From Chloroflexota bacterium (GTDB lineage Bacteria; Chloroflexota; Anaerolineae; J102), in assembly GCA_013152695.1 (NCBI GenBank), contig JAADFV010000409.1, forward strand, positions 1 through 22,940: 22,940 nt of DNA, in the 5' to 3' direction. Below, one piece after another: positions 7,209 through 15,446 of the stretch. The first letter of the stretch is position 1; each line of letters opens with the position of its first letter. The translations under genes and the position numbers were made by a program. The notes beneath the pieces are model-generated. The model did no database searches. It saw nothing but the letters and a program-made list of their open reading frames with translations, and was not told the origin of the DNA.

Positions 7209-7371
7209 AGCCGACTGGAAGTCGGGCTCTTTAGGCCTGCGGCCGGAGGACGACCTACGTCGTCCTTTCGTCAGCCCAAGATGGTCGGCGTAGGCCGACC
7301 TCTGGCGCAAAGCGCCTATAGAGCCTGAGTTCACTCAGCTAGGCCCTAAACAACGCCCCCATCCCTAGGGG
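7209..7371. repeat. Array of seven short hairpins between convergent genes
   Basis: Inverted repeats read along the plus strand: 7209-7228 (AGCC.GAC/GTC.GGCT, one bulge); 7234-7244 (GGCC-TGC-GGCC); 7247-7266 (perfect 8-bp stem, loop CTAC); 7283-7300 (perfect 7-bp stem, loop GTAG); 7304-7316 (GGCGC-AAA-GCGCC); 7325-7338 (CTGAG-TTCA-CTCAG); 7357-7371 (CCCC...GGGG around CCCTAGGG). The loops of the third and fourth are complementary to each other. The region lies between the ends of the histidine kinase and helicase genes. It could be a bidirectional terminator, a REP/BIME-like repeat or a structured RNA. No T-rich tail follows any stem. The rest of 7160-7479 shows nothing else. Confidence 0.6.
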
Positions 7372-7479
7372 TGGAAGGACGTATTGATCAGCAGTGTAAG
7401 TCACGGCCCCGAGACAATTTTCATCAAACTACGATTGACTGAATAGTAGCGCGGTAGATTCTCAACCCCCACCATCCTT

Positions 7480-9012
7480 TTAGCGACGACGCTGGCGTCC
7501 CCCACGGCGTCGTTTCTTGTTGTTTTTTTGGGGGTATTTGCCGGTACGGTCTCCTCGTGCTGGAGGCGCCGTCGTTTCGAGGGGAACCGGAGGGGCGTGC
7601 AATGATGCCTGATAGAAATCATCGATAAGCATGGCAAGCAAGGCCTGCCCTTCTTCATTGCCAGCCAATTCCTCCACCAGGGGCAGGAAACGTTGCATCC
7701 GTTCCGTCTGCAGCTTGTCGCGTCGGCGTAGTTTGGCTTCCAACAACACGGTCACGCGTTCACCCACAATATTGGCGACGTCGGTATCGGTCGGCAATTC
7801 CCGTTCTTCCATGGCAATGCCATACCGTTTGGCCACACGCTCCAATTGCATACGTTCAGCCACACCATTGATCAGAGAAATGGCCATGCCTGAGGCCCCT
7901 GCTCGGGCAGTACGTCCCGCCCGGTGGATGTAGGATTCGGTGTCTTCAGGAGGCTCGTAAAGGAAGACGTGCGATAGATCGGGAATATCGATTCCGCGGG
8001 CAGCAACATCGGTGGCAACCAAAAAACGTAGTTTGCCCTCCCGGACACGTTTGAGCACCTTTTCGCGGGCACTCTGACTGAGGTCTGAGCTTAATTCGTC
8101 CGCGTCGTAGCCAAAACGCTGTAAGACGACCGTGACATAATGCACGGTATTCTTGGTATTGCAGAAGATGAGGGCAGAGGCAGGGTTTTCCATCTCGATC
8201 AAACGCACGAGACTGCGGTCGCGATCCATAGGCGGTGTGGTGTAATAAACGTGTTCGGCATTGGCCACATGCACATGATCGCGACTGAGGCTGAGGAACT
8301 CGGGCTTGGTGAGGAATTGATGGGCCAGGCGCATGACATGGCCGGGAAAAGTGGCCGAAAACATATAGGCATTGATGCGATGACGGGGCAAATAGCGGCG
8401 TACCTCGATCATGTCTGGATAAAAGCCCATGGAGAGCATACGGTCAGCCTCATCGAAGACCAGCATCTTCAGATCGTCGAGACGCAAATTGCGACGGAGC
8501 AGGTGATCGAGGACACGGCCGGGGGTGCCGATGACCAGGTGGGCTCCCCTTCGCAGAGCCTCGAGCTGAGGCCCATATTTGACCCCACCATAGACAGCCA
8601 CACTGCGTACGCCCATCTCATGAGCCAGGATTTCCGCTTCGTGGGCCACCTGTCGTGCCAGTTCGCGCGTGGGTACCAGCACCAATGCCTGGCAGACGTC
8701 TCGCTTGGGGTTGATGCGCTGCAGGATGGGCAGGAGAAAGGCGCCGGTCTTACCACTGCCGGTGCGGGATTGCACCATAAGGTCACGTTGTGCCAGGAGA
8801 TAGGGAATGGCTTTGGCTTGCACCGGCATCAGTTCGTTCCAGCCCACACGTTTTACAGCTTGTTGCAAGGCCGGTGGCAATTCATCCAAGCTGATGGGCG
8901 GGAGGGCGTTCTCCGGCTCGACGAGATCGGCAGAGATTGTGGTGGTGTCTGGTTGGTTGGAGTCTTCGGGTTGGGGAAGAGTGGAGGTTGGTTGGGAATT
9001 GTGTTCGGTCAT
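7480..9012 (-). CDS. DEAD-box ATP-dependent RNA helicase
   Basis: The product is 510 residues, longer than a minimal DEAD core because of N- and C-terminal tails. Motifs in order: Q-motif region (about 41-66), Walker A/motif I SRTGSGKT (82-89), Ia PTRELAR (114-120), Ib TPGR (163-166), DEAD box (187-190), SAT (219-221), motif V ATDVAARGID (333-342) and motif VI HRAGRTARAG (363-372). The last 25 residues are a basic K/R/G tail typical of RNA-binding helicases such as the CsdA/RhlE group. It likely unwinds RNA in ribosome assembly or mRNA turnover. It appears to stand alone, with a candidate promoter about 140 bases upstream. No strong ribosome site precedes the ATG. I give no gene symbol because the subgroup is not certain. 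Confidence 0.93.
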   Translation of the reverse strand: MTEHNSQPTSTLPQPEDSNQPDTTTISADLVEPENALPPISLDELPPALQQAVKRVGWNELMPVQAKAIPYLLAQRDLMVQSRTGSGKTGAFLLPILQRINPKRDVCQALVLVPTRELARQVAHEAEILAHEMGVRSVAVYGGVKYGPQLEALRRGAHLVIGTPGRVLDHLLRRNLRLDDLKMLVFDEADRMLSMGFYPDMIEVRRYLPRHRINAYMFSATFPGHVMRLAHQFLTKPEFLSLSRDHVHVANAEHVYYTTPPMDRDRSLVRLIEMENPASALIFCNTKNTVHYVTVVLQRFGYDADELSSDLSQSAREKVLKRVREGKLRFLVATDVAARGIDIPDLSHVFLYEPPEDTESYIHRAGRTARAGASGMAISLINGVAERMQLERVAKRYGIAMEERELPTDTDVANIVGERVTVLLEAKLRRRDKLQTERMQRFLPLVEELAGNEEGQALLAMLIDDFYQASLHAPPVPLETTAPPARGDRTGKYPQKNNKKRRRGGRQRRR

Positions 9013-9085
9013 AGGGTAGAAAAATATCTCACATTACGGATTGTTTTAGGCGGCGTGGTTCGTTTTGCTTTTCGAATGTCCTTGA

Positions 9086-9098
9086 CAAATCAGATTTG
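9086..9098. promoter_or_regulatory. 13-bp palindrome in the helicase leader
   Basis: CAAATC-A-GATTTG is a perfect palindrome 74-86 bases upstream of the helicase start, between the candidate promoter and the gene. It may be an operator or chance; no second copy was noticed. Confidence 0.25.
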
Positions 9099-9152
9099 GA
9101 TTCTGCCGCTGATATTCGGATCACATGTTATTTGAGCCATGTCTTTAGCCCC

Positions 9153-9161
9153 ATTGTAACA
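9153..9161 (-). promoter_or_regulatory. Candidate extended -10 promoter for the helicase gene
   Basis: The minus strand reads TGTTACAAT (9161-9153), an extended -10 (TGn followed by a 5-of-6 TATAAT match). Upstream, GTCAAA at 16 bases is a weak -35. The start would fall near 9146, giving a leader of about 134 bases that contains the palindrome at 9086-9098. Confidence 0.35.
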
Positions 9162-9215
9162 GATTTGCACACAATTTGACGCATCTTGTCTCTCACAAAA
9201 TGCAATTATTCTTGT

Positions 9216-9698
9216 TTAGAACACCATTTCTACCAACATCCCCACCAGTAGAGGGAAAACCAAACCCAAACCCCAACGTACCGCCGTAAAACGCCAGCCC
9301 ATGAAAGGCAACTCGAAAGTAATGCTCAACAGCCCTTGCGTGGCCCAGCTTGTGATTAGAACAATGGCTGGGCCCAGCCCCGCCCCTGCGCGATAAAGGG
9401 TGGCGATAAGGGGGAAGACCACATAAGGCCCTCCTGGCAACAACATGCCGATGCCTTCTGCCAACAACAAACCCGTCCAACCCGAGTCTGGCCCGATCCA
9501 CTTTTGCACCAGGTCTTGGGGGGAGAGAACGTTGACATAACCGACGATAATAAAGGCGATGATGAGCAACAAGAGCGTCCGTCGCATGGAATGCCAGCCG
9601 GCGACAGCACCACGAATATGACTGCCGTCGTGGCGCCGCCAGGCGTACCACCAGAGGGCTGCAGCCAAGGCGACGAGGATAAGCGTGGCTGTGGTCAT
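9216..9698 (-). CDS. Half-size permease, C-terminal half of a split YraQ/ArsP-like (DUF318) protein
   Basis: The product is 160 residues with about four hydrophobic segments. The motif LPGGPYVVFPLIATLYRAGAG (about 87-107) parallels MPGGPYVYYPIAAVLLRSGAS in the adjacent gene, so the two proteins are homologous half-units. Full-length YraQ/DUF318 permeases are about 300-350 residues with two such halves. The start overlaps the preceding stop (ATGA), indicating translational coupling. I infer that the two halves form a heterodimeric permease. The substrate is unknown; the related ArsP exports organoarsenicals. No Cys pair typical of metal transfer was seen. Confidence 0.7.
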   Translation of the reverse strand: MTTATLILVALAAALWWYAWRRHDGSHIRGAVAGWHSMRRTLLLLIIAFIIVGYVNVLSPQDLVQKWIGPDSGWTGLLLAEGIGMLLPGGPYVVFPLIATLYRAGAGLGPAIVLITSWATQGLLSITFELPFMGWRFTAVRWGLGLVFPLLVGMLVEMVF

Positions 9699-10246
9699 GA
9701 CCTTGCTCCCTCGCGGATAGCCTCGACCTTATTTCCAAACAGCGCTTCTGCCAACAAACCGAGGAAGGGAGGGATGATAAAGGTGGCGAGATAGCGAATG
9801 ACGGTAAGTTGGGGGCCAAGTAAAGCGAATTCCAGGGGGAGACGAGACACCGACCAAAGATTTTTAGCAGAAACAAAGGCCACCAGCACACCGACGCTGG
9901 CGCCGCTACGCAACAGTACAGCAGCGATGGGATAGTACACGTAGGGTCCCCCGGGCATCAAGGCGCCGCCGATGCAGGCCAGCAAAATACCTCGCCAGCC
10001 CGACGAACTTCCCAACCATCGCTCAACCAGCTCTGTACTCACCAACACCTGCATCAATCCGGCAATGAGGAATGCAGCCACAAGCAAGGGGATCGTTCGC
10101 AGGAAGAGTTCTGCCCCTTGCCGTAAGCCCTCTACGGCCAGAGCTACACCCCCCTGCCGCCAGGCTAATCCCGCTAACAAAATGGCTACAACGATCAACA
10201 GTACAATGACCGGATCGATGCTTTTCTTAGGTGCCGGCTTCGTCAT
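9695..10246 (-). CDS. Half-size permease, N-terminal half of a split YraQ/ArsP-like (DUF318) protein
   Basis: The product is 183 residues from ATG 10246, with AAAGG about 9 bases upstream; the frame extends to 10318, but those residues lie inside the thioesterase gene. There are about five hydrophobic segments: one near 11-30 after a basic N-terminus, then a core with ELFLRTIPLLVAAFLIAG, the family-type motif LMPGGPYVYYPI and a following SAKNLWSVSRLPLEF stretch that aligns with SWATQGLLSITFELPF in the partner. It overlaps the thioesterase end by about 20 bases and the second half-permease start by 4 bases. The three genes therefore form a compact unit. Confidence 0.7.
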   Translation of the reverse strand: MTKPAPKKSIDPVIVLLIVVAILLAGLAWRQGGVALAVEGLRQGAELFLRTIPLLVAAFLIAGLMQVLVSTELVERWLGSSSGWRGILLACIGGALMPGGPYVYYPIAAVLLRSGASVGVLVAFVSAKNLWSVSRLPLEFALLGPQLTVIRYLATFIIPPFLGLLAEALFGNKVEAIREGARS

Positions 10247-10703
10247 CGCTTGTGGCCTTTCCCAGGAAATCGGAGCGGGTGAATAATTGCGGGGCTTCGA
10301 CAAAAATGCCGCGTGCAACCACGGCTACTGTGCCATCGGCCAGGCGGATTTCGCCCCGAGCGGGGATGGCACGCCCTTCGCGATCGGTAAGATGCGCCTC
10401 TACGAAAACGGGCTGGTGCAAAGGGATTGGGCGCCGGTAATCGATGTTGAGATTGACTGCCACCGCTGTGAATCCCGCCCGCCAAACCGCTGCTCCCATG
10501 GCTTCATCCAGCACTGCAGCAGAAGCGCCACCATGCACATAACCCGGCGGACCTTGTTGCGCTTCCGTAAAGATGACCTCACTGACAATGGCCTCATCAT
10601 CGCGGATATACCAGGTGACGCCGATGCTGTGGGGATTCTCGGTACCACAGACAAAACAAGGCCCGTGGGATGCCAGTTCTTGCAGAGAAGCAGAGTTTTT
10701 CAT
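10227..10703 (-). CDS. PaaI-like hotdog-fold thioesterase
   Basis: The product is 158 residues. A hotdog fold is indicated by GYVHGGASAAVLDEAMG (about 54-70), with HGG at 57-59 and D66 as the expected catalytic acid of the PaaI/4HBT class, followed by the strand AVNLNIDYRRPIP. The N-terminus carries C16-x2-C19 in PCFVCGTENPHSIGV, as in several stand-alone thioesterases that begin with a CxxC-G-x-x-N motif. The activity is probably hydrolysis of an acyl-CoA; the substrate is unknown. AGGA lies 5 bases before the ATG. The gene leads the half-permease pair with overlapping ends, yet a functional link is not obvious. Confidence 0.85.
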   Translation of the reverse strand: MKNSASLQELASHGPCFVCGTENPHSIGVTWYIRDDEAIVSEVIFTEAQQGPPGYVHGGASAAVLDEAMGAAVWRAGFTAVAVNLNIDYRRPIPLHQPVFVEAHLTDREGRAIPARGEIRLADGTVAVVARGIFVEAPQLFTRSDFLGKATSDDEAGT

Positions 10704-10761
10704 GATATCCTGGAGTTAGGGGGTGATTGAAAAAAGAAGCAATAAAACTGCGGGCTTGTCA

Positions 10762-10857
10762 GCGTCGACACTGATGAAAATAGGTGTGCAGATGGCTGGA
10801 GATGAACGACTTTGCTTGAGATAGCCATCCGTGTCCGTCCGAGTCCTATTTTCGAAG
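10762..10857 (-). repeat. Modular intergenic repeat, copy B (modules Y-Z-X)
   Basis: Read on the minus strand this copy has the same module order as 165-294: module Y (GAAAATAGGACTCGGAC then GGACACGGATGGC, about 10857-10815), a short CCATCTGC module, then module X (ATTTTCATCAGTGTCGACGC, about 10782-10762). Relative to copy A it lacks one 10-base CGCGGAC unit. It fills most of the 161-base gap between the methyltransferase end and the thioesterase start. Confidence 0.6.
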
Positions 10858-10864
10858 CTGGTTC

Positions 10865-12361
10865 TTACAACAAAATGTTGAACCGGCGGCGAATTTCTTG
10901 GTCTATATCGGCGGGGAGAGGAAGAGGTTGGTGTGTAGCGAGAATTTCGCGGGCTTGTTTTCGCGCTACTTGCCGCATATCCAGGCTGCCGGCCAACTCC
11001 CAATCCTCTCGCTGTTGACGGTCACCTGTATGAGGATAGTAGTACTCACTGAGCATGAGTTCCAGGCTCTGGTCTGTACCCAAATAATGGCCTGGACCCC
11101 GGCAGACTTCGTCGATTACATCGAGCGACAGCGTTTCATCATTGACCTCGATCCCCCGCACCATGCGCATGATGGCGCCATTGATGTCATCATCGATCAC
11201 ATACTGCTCATAAGCCACGGTCATCATCGATTCCAAGAGGCCAGCGGAATGATGAATGTAGTTGGAACCGGCCAAGGCCGCGGCCAGGCTCGTCATGCCT
11301 TTTTCGTAACCTGCCTGCACATCTGGGATTTTTGAATCGGTGAGGCCGCTGGAATTGTAAACCGGCAATTGGTAGAATTGTCCGAGTTGGGCAGCGGCAG
11401 CGTGCATCATGGCAAACTCGGGGGCACCACCCACATAGTTGCCCGTTCGTAAATCGGAGACGGAGGGGACATAGCCGAGGACGATGGGGGCGCCCGGCTT
11501 TACCAATTGCGTGTACACCACCCCCGAAAGCTCTTCGGCATTGATCTGCACGAGGGAACCAGCAAGAGCGGCGGGGCTGGTGGCACCTGATTGGGGCGCA
11601 GAGGAAATGAAGACGGGAATATCCTGACGCACGATTTCTGTCAACACGTCTACTGTTTCGAGGGCATAGCGGAGAGGACTCACCACCCAGCAGTTTGTCA
11701 TCGAGATCAAAGGACGTTCTCGTAACTGCTCACGACCACCTGCCAGCAACGAGGCCATCTCCACCACATCCCGCACCGATGACACCGAGTAGCAGTTGCC
11801 GGTGACATGCTTACTGGTGTTGGCCAGGGCGGCATAAAAGGTGTTGATATCGAGTAATTCGAGAGGAATGTCACGGGCAACGCAGGGGCGAAGATAAAAA
11901 TGGATGTGGTCGAGGGCGTCTACCAGTTTTCCAATGTCAGCAACATCTTTGAGGGTGGAGGGACGGACTTGTTCCGTCTCGATGTCCAGTACCTTGACGG
12001 CAGCTCCCCCTGTGCCCATATAGACACGGGTTCCTCCCAGAAGCATGTCATGCTTGGCATCGCGGCCAGCGAGATATACTTCGTGCGGAGCTAGCGCCAG
12101 GGCATCTTCTACCATCGCCCGAGGAATGTAGACCCGATTGTGTTCACGGTCCACGCGCGCGCCGGCGGCCTCAAAGATGTCGCGGCATTGCGAAGGTGCC
12201 ACTTCGATGCCTGTGCGCTCCAGCACCGTCAGAGAGGCTTCGTGAATGCGCTCGATGTCAGAATCACACAGGGGTTTATACCATCCGCCGCTGGTTCCTG
12301 CAGGAGCGACTGCTGGTGCTGTGGCAGGGCGGTGGCGACGATGCTGATGGGTGAATTTCAT
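10865..12361 (-). CDS. MttB-family (trimethylamine methyltransferase-like) protein, non-pyrrolysine
   Basis: The product is 498 residues, normal for the MttB superfamily (COG5598). Sequence support: the N-terminal HEASLTVLERTGIEV segment, IPRAMVEDALALAP, TLKDVADIGKLVDAL, the central GAPEFAMMHAAAAQLGQFY, and SGLTDSKIPDVQAGYEKG followed by HHSAGLLES. Its frame is open without an in-frame TAG, so it cannot contain the pyrrolysine of archaeal MttB. Known non-Pyl members demethylate quaternary amines such as glycine betaine, carnitine or proline betaine, passing the methyl to a corrinoid protein. No corrinoid protein is nearby. It is last in the minus-strand operon, 58 bases after iclR, with no clear ribosome site before the ATG. 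It is a paralogue of the protein at 15447-16928. Confidence 0.88.
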   Translation of the reverse strand: MKFTHQHRRHRPATAPAVAPAGTSGGWYKPLCDSDIERIHEASLTVLERTGIEVAPSQCRDIFEAAGARVDREHNRVYIPRAMVEDALALAPHEVYLAGRDAKHDMLLGGTRVYMGTGGAAVKVLDIETEQVRPSTLKDVADIGKLVDALDHIHFYLRPCVARDIPLELLDINTFYAALANTSKHVTGNCYSVSSVRDVVEMASLLAGGREQLRERPLISMTNCWVVSPLRYALETVDVLTEIVRQDIPVFISSAPQSGATSPAALAGSLVQINAEELSGVVYTQLVKPGAPIVLGYVPSVSDLRTGNYVGGAPEFAMMHAAAAQLGQFYQLPVYNSSGLTDSKIPDVQAGYEKGMTSLAAALAGSNYIHHSAGLLESMMTVAYEQYVIDDDINGAIMRMVRGIEVNDETLSLDVIDEVCRGPGHYLGTDQSLELMLSEYYYPHTGDRQQREDWELAGSLDMRQVARKQAREILATHQPLPLPADIDQEIRRRFNILL

Positions 12362-12419
12362 TGGGGCTACACGGTCTTGATGTATGCGCGGTAGATTTTA
12401 AGGGAGAGGCTACAAGCGA

Positions 12420-13220
12420 CTATGGCTTTACACCGCTTCCTGTATACCCTAGCTCCCGTGAAATCGCAAATGCAGTTTCTGTCAAAGGTTCGATGAATGC
12501 CTCGATCTGTCCTGGCTCCAGACGGAAAGTGGGGCCGGTAATGGAGATGGCGGCCGTTACTTCGCCCTGATGATTGAATATGGGACTGGCAATGCCGCTG
12601 TAGCCTTCTTCGAATTCCTCATGGACGATCGCGTATCCTTGTTTACGGATAAGCTGTAGCCGGTCTCTGAGTTCGGGAGGGGAAGTGAGGGTGTGTTCGG
12701 TGTATTTTCGCAGCTTTTCCTGCAAAAACATCTCGCTTTCAGAAAAGGGCATGAAAGCGAGGAGGATAAGGCCGGGTGCGGTACAGTGCAAGGGAATACG
12801 GCGACCGATCCAGCCCACATAGCGAATTGATTTCGGACTGGCTGCACGGGCAATATTGACCCCTTCTTTACCTTCGATCACGACGACATTCACCGTCTCT
12901 TGGGTGATTTCCACCAGATGATTGAGATACGGTTGGGCAACGGCGCGTACATCCAGGCGCCCCAGCGCTACCCCGGCCAGGCTCACCATTCCCAACCCCA
13001 GGTGATATTTTCCGGTTTCGGGGTTGCGTCCTACCAGTCGCTCGCGCTCAAGGGTGGCGAGGATGCGGGAAACGGTGCTCTTGTGGAGTCCCAGGCGCTG
13101 GCTCAGCTCGCCGACGCTCAACTCGGGCTCGGCTTCGCTAAAGCTACGCAGGATGGTTATCGCCCGTTGCAGAGACTGGACGGGTTTGGTTTGGCGCGGA
13201 GGGGAGGATGGTGCTCTCAC
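12420..13220 (-). CDS. IclR-family transcriptional regulator
   Basis: The product is 266 residues. The N-terminal winged HTH (about 14-75) contains ELSQRLGLHKSTVSRILATLE. The C-terminal IclR effector domain (about 78-255) contains AQPYLNHLVEITQETVNVVV, GRRIPLHCTAPGLILLAF and GYSGIASPIFNHQGEVTAAISI. The start is GTG at 13220, overlapping the oxidoreductase stop as GTGA, so it is translationally coupled to that gene. IclR proteins usually repress (sometimes activate) catabolic operons and respond to a pathway metabolite. The palindrome at 16982-16996 upstream of this operon is its likely binding site. Confidence 0.93.
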   Translation of the reverse strand: MRAPSSPPRQTKPVQSLQRAITILRSFSEAEPELSVGELSQRLGLHKSTVSRILATLERERLVGRNPETGKYHLGLGMVSLAGVALGRLDVRAVAQPYLNHLVEITQETVNVVVIEGKEGVNIARAASPKSIRYVGWIGRRIPLHCTAPGLILLAFMPFSESEMFLQEKLRKYTEHTLTSPPELRDRLQLIRKQGYAIVHEEFEEGYSGIASPIFNHQGEVTAAISITGPTFRLEPGQIEAFIEPLTETAFAISRELGYTGSGVKP

Positions 13221-14662
13221 GTCTCTCTCGTATCACGTTTGATTACGTCGCAAAGAAGGGCTTTGTACACAGGAAAGCCCGAAATAGGATCGAAATTGTC
13301 GAGGTCGGTCAAAGTGTTGACATTGGCTTCTTGCCATTCTTTAGGGCCGAGAGGACCACCCCCTCCCATGTTGGCTTCGACTTCGCCTGGTAGGATATCT
13401 TCACTCACATGGGCGTGGAAAGGTACGCGTCCACGGGGTGAGACCACCCACACGGGGTCGCCATCGCTGATGCCACGTGAGGCAGCATCTTTAGGGTGGA
13501 TTTGCACCAAGGGGCGGGGGTGTTTGGCGACCAGACTGGGAATGTTATGGTGTTGGGAGCGGAAGGCAAAAAGGGAGCGGGCTCCTGAATTGAAAACCAG
13601 AGGATACCTTTTTGCCAGTTCGGGGTTGGCCAGGGGGCCTTCGCGGGGTTCGACGTAGACTGGCAAAGCCTCGTAGCCGTGACTGCGCAGCCATTCGGAC
13701 GTGATCTCGAATTTGCCGGTGGGTGTCTCGAAACCGGGCTTACCATCGTCGCGCAATTCGCCGGTGCGATACTTGTAATAGTGAAATTCCGGTTCGGGAT
13801 AAGTAATGCCTTCGGGATGTTTGCGCAGGTCTTCGAGGCTGACCCCCGTGTCTTTTAAGGCATATTCGATCATAGCTTCCTCTGTCTGGGGCCATAAATG
13901 TCCATATCCCAGCCGCTTTGCCAGTTCCGCAAAGATGAGGTAATCATTGCGCGCTTCGCCCCTGGGGGGAATGACCCGTTGTCGCAACTGCACATGATTC
14001 TCGTAAATCGCGTACGACTCGATTTCGAAATAGGTCGTGGCGGGTAGAAAGATATCGGCATACGCCGAGTCTGCGGTATGGAAACGATTGATGACAACGA
14101 GAAAGTCGAGGGCGGCCAGAGCCCGGCGCCACAGGTCCGGGTTGGGCCAGCTCGTAATGAGAGAACTGCCGCTAACAATGAGGGCGCGGATGGGATAGGG
14201 TTTGCCTTCGAGAATGGCACGGGGTAGGAGGAGTCCGTGCGCTTCTTTCCGCACTTCGTAGTAGAGGGGAAATTCTTCGGCCCCGATGGGTTTGGGCGCG
14301 CCGGCCGGGGGTTCTGTGACATGACGATTGAGTTGCAACCGATTTCGCATCAAGAACACCTTTCCTCCCGGTGCATCCAAATGCCCGCTCAGGGCCTGCA
14401 AGGTGAATACGGCCCGAATCGCCTGCACGCCGCTGTTGGAATATTCCAGCCCCGTGTACATGAGGATGGAACAGCCCTGAGCCCGCGCCATTGCTCGCGC
14501 CAACTCCCGAATCCGTTCTGCCGGTACCCAGGTGATTTTCTCGACCTGTTCTGGGCTGAAATTTTGCACATATTCTCGTAACTCGGCAAAACCATGCACC
14601 CAATTCTCGACGAATTCATGATCGTAGAGATTTTCTGCGATCAACACATGAATCGCAGCCAA
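13217..14662 (-). CDS. Molybdopterin oxidoreductase, C-terminal fragment (downstream of frameshift)
   Basis: This fragment is 481 residues from a TTG, which has no ribosome site. Recognisable family sequence extends further upstream, to about 14701 (WIGIRPGTDGALALAAIHVL in this frame), where a TAA (14704-14702) blocks it. It supplies most of the molybdopterin domain (MYTGLEYSNSGVQAIRAV, SGHLDAPGGKVF, DFLVVINRFHTADSAYADI with LPATTYFE) and the C-terminal molydopterin dinucleotide-binding domain (about 355-470: FNSGARSLFAFRSQHHN, IHPKDAASRGISDGDPVWV, SPRGRV). Joined to the N-terminal fragment by restoring one base, it gives an enzyme of about 732 residues, a normal length for the DMSO-reductase superfamily. 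As it stands it would not be translated efficiently. Confidence 0.85.
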   Translation of the reverse strand: MAAIHVLIAENLYDHEFVENWVHGFAELREYVQNFSPEQVEKITWVPAERIRELARAMARAQGCSILMYTGLEYSNSGVQAIRAVFTLQALSGHLDAPGGKVFLMRNRLQLNRHVTEPPAGAPKPIGAEEFPLYYEVRKEAHGLLLPRAILEGKPYPIRALIVSGSSLITSWPNPDLWRRALAALDFLVVINRFHTADSAYADIFLPATTYFEIESYAIYENHVQLRQRVIPPRGEARNDYLIFAELAKRLGYGHLWPQTEEAMIEYALKDTGVSLEDLRKHPEGITYPEPEFHYYKYRTGELRDDGKPGFETPTGKFEITSEWLRSHGYEALPVYVEPREGPLANPELAKRYPLVFNSGARSLFAFRSQHHNIPSLVAKHPRPLVQIHPKDAASRGISDGDPVWVVSPRGRVPFHAHVSEDILPGEVEANMGGGGPLGPKEWQEANVNTLTDLDNFDPISGFPVYKALLCDVIKRDTRET

Positions 14663-15414
14663 GGCGAGGGCACCGTCTGTGCCAGGGCGGATACCGATCC
14701 ATTACCAGTGGCATGGACGGTCTCGCTGCGGCGATGATCGATGACAATGAGGCGGGCTCCTCGTTTTTGTGCCGCACGCAGGCGCCGCAAATTGATCGGT
14801 GAGGAATCAGTGACCGGATTCTCGCCCCACACCAGGATCAAATCGGCCTGTTCCAGGTCTTCTGTCATGTTGCGCAGATGGATACCGAAGCAGGACTGGG
14901 GGGCAATCATGCCGTAGGAGACGAAGCAGAGCGAGCCGACACCGGTGGTGTTGGGTGAACCAAAGGGAAAGAGGACGGCATTGGCCGACGACTCACTGGG
15001 GCCGGCAGGGGCAAACATTTCATTGAGGCCGAATTCGAAGTTTCCGCGACCTGTGTAAGTCGCCACTGCTTCGGGGCCGTATTGCTTGGCGATGCTTCGC
15101 AGTTCGCTAACGATGCGCTCATAGGCCTGATCCCAACTGATGCGCGTAAACCGGCCTTCGCCCCTGGCCCCCACCCGCTGCTGGGGATAAAGAACACGGT
15201 CGGGTGAGTAGACGATTTCGGGCGCATGCATTCCCCGAGGGCATACGGCGGAATAGGGGTGCCCTTTGATGGGCGAGACCCGCACGATTTTACCCTCACG
15301 TACATGGACGTTCATGCCACAGCCGGCAGGACAGACGCCACAAACGGTGGCAATGGTCTGTGTTTCCGAGCTACTACTGAGCGCCTTGCGGGAGAGGGTG
15401 GTTGTATCTGCCAT
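14641..15414 (-). CDS. Molybdopterin oxidoreductase, N-terminal fragment with [4Fe-4S] motif
   Basis: This fragment is 257 residues. ATG 15414 has AGGAG 9 bases upstream. It holds a Cys motif C25-x2-C28-x3-C32-x25-C58 (Molybdop_Fe4S4 domain), then the start of the bis-MGD domain (RISWDQAYERIVSEL, TYTGRGNFEFG, GVGSLCFVSYG with C163 as the likely Mo/W ligand, LILVWGENPVTDSSPI, RLIVIDHRRSETVHA). Homology ends near residue 238; the last 19 residues are out of frame. There is no Tat signal, so the enzyme is probably cytoplasmic. The subfamily is not settled (formate dehydrogenase-like, thiosulfate/polysulfide reductase-like or acetylene-hydratase-like). No electron-transfer subunit is adjacent. 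Confidence 0.85.
   Translation of the reverse strand: MADTTTLSRKALSSSSETQTIATVCGVCPAGCGMNVHVREGKIVRVSPIKGHPYSAVCPRGMHAPEIVYSPDRVLYPQQRVGARGEGRFTRISWDQAYERIVSELRSIAKQYGPEAVATYTGRGNFEFGLNEMFAPAGPSESSANAVLFPFGSPNTTGVGSLCFVSYGMIAPQSCFGIHLRNMTEDLEQADLILVWGENPVTDSSPINLRRLRAAQKRGARLIVIDHRRSETVHATGNGSVSALAQTVPSPWLRFMC
14699..14706 (-). other. Single-base frameshift inside the oxidoreductase gene
   Basis: The upstream frame reads GTC CAT GCC ACT GGT (ending 14704). The downstream frame resumes at TGG ATC GGT ATC CGC CCT GGC (from 14701), giving W-I-G-I-R-P-G-T-D, the expected family motif. Two bases (14703-14702) remain between the frames, so one base appears missing. No homopolymer longer than two lies at the break. 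Confidence 0.8.
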
Positions 15415-15446
15415 GGCTTCGGACTCCTGTGGGACCTGTGTAGGGG

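Noticed and set aside
8140..9135. Long (331-codon) plus-strand reading frame
   Set aside because: It is antisense to the DEAD-box helicase gene, whose motifs are all intact; a shadow frame.
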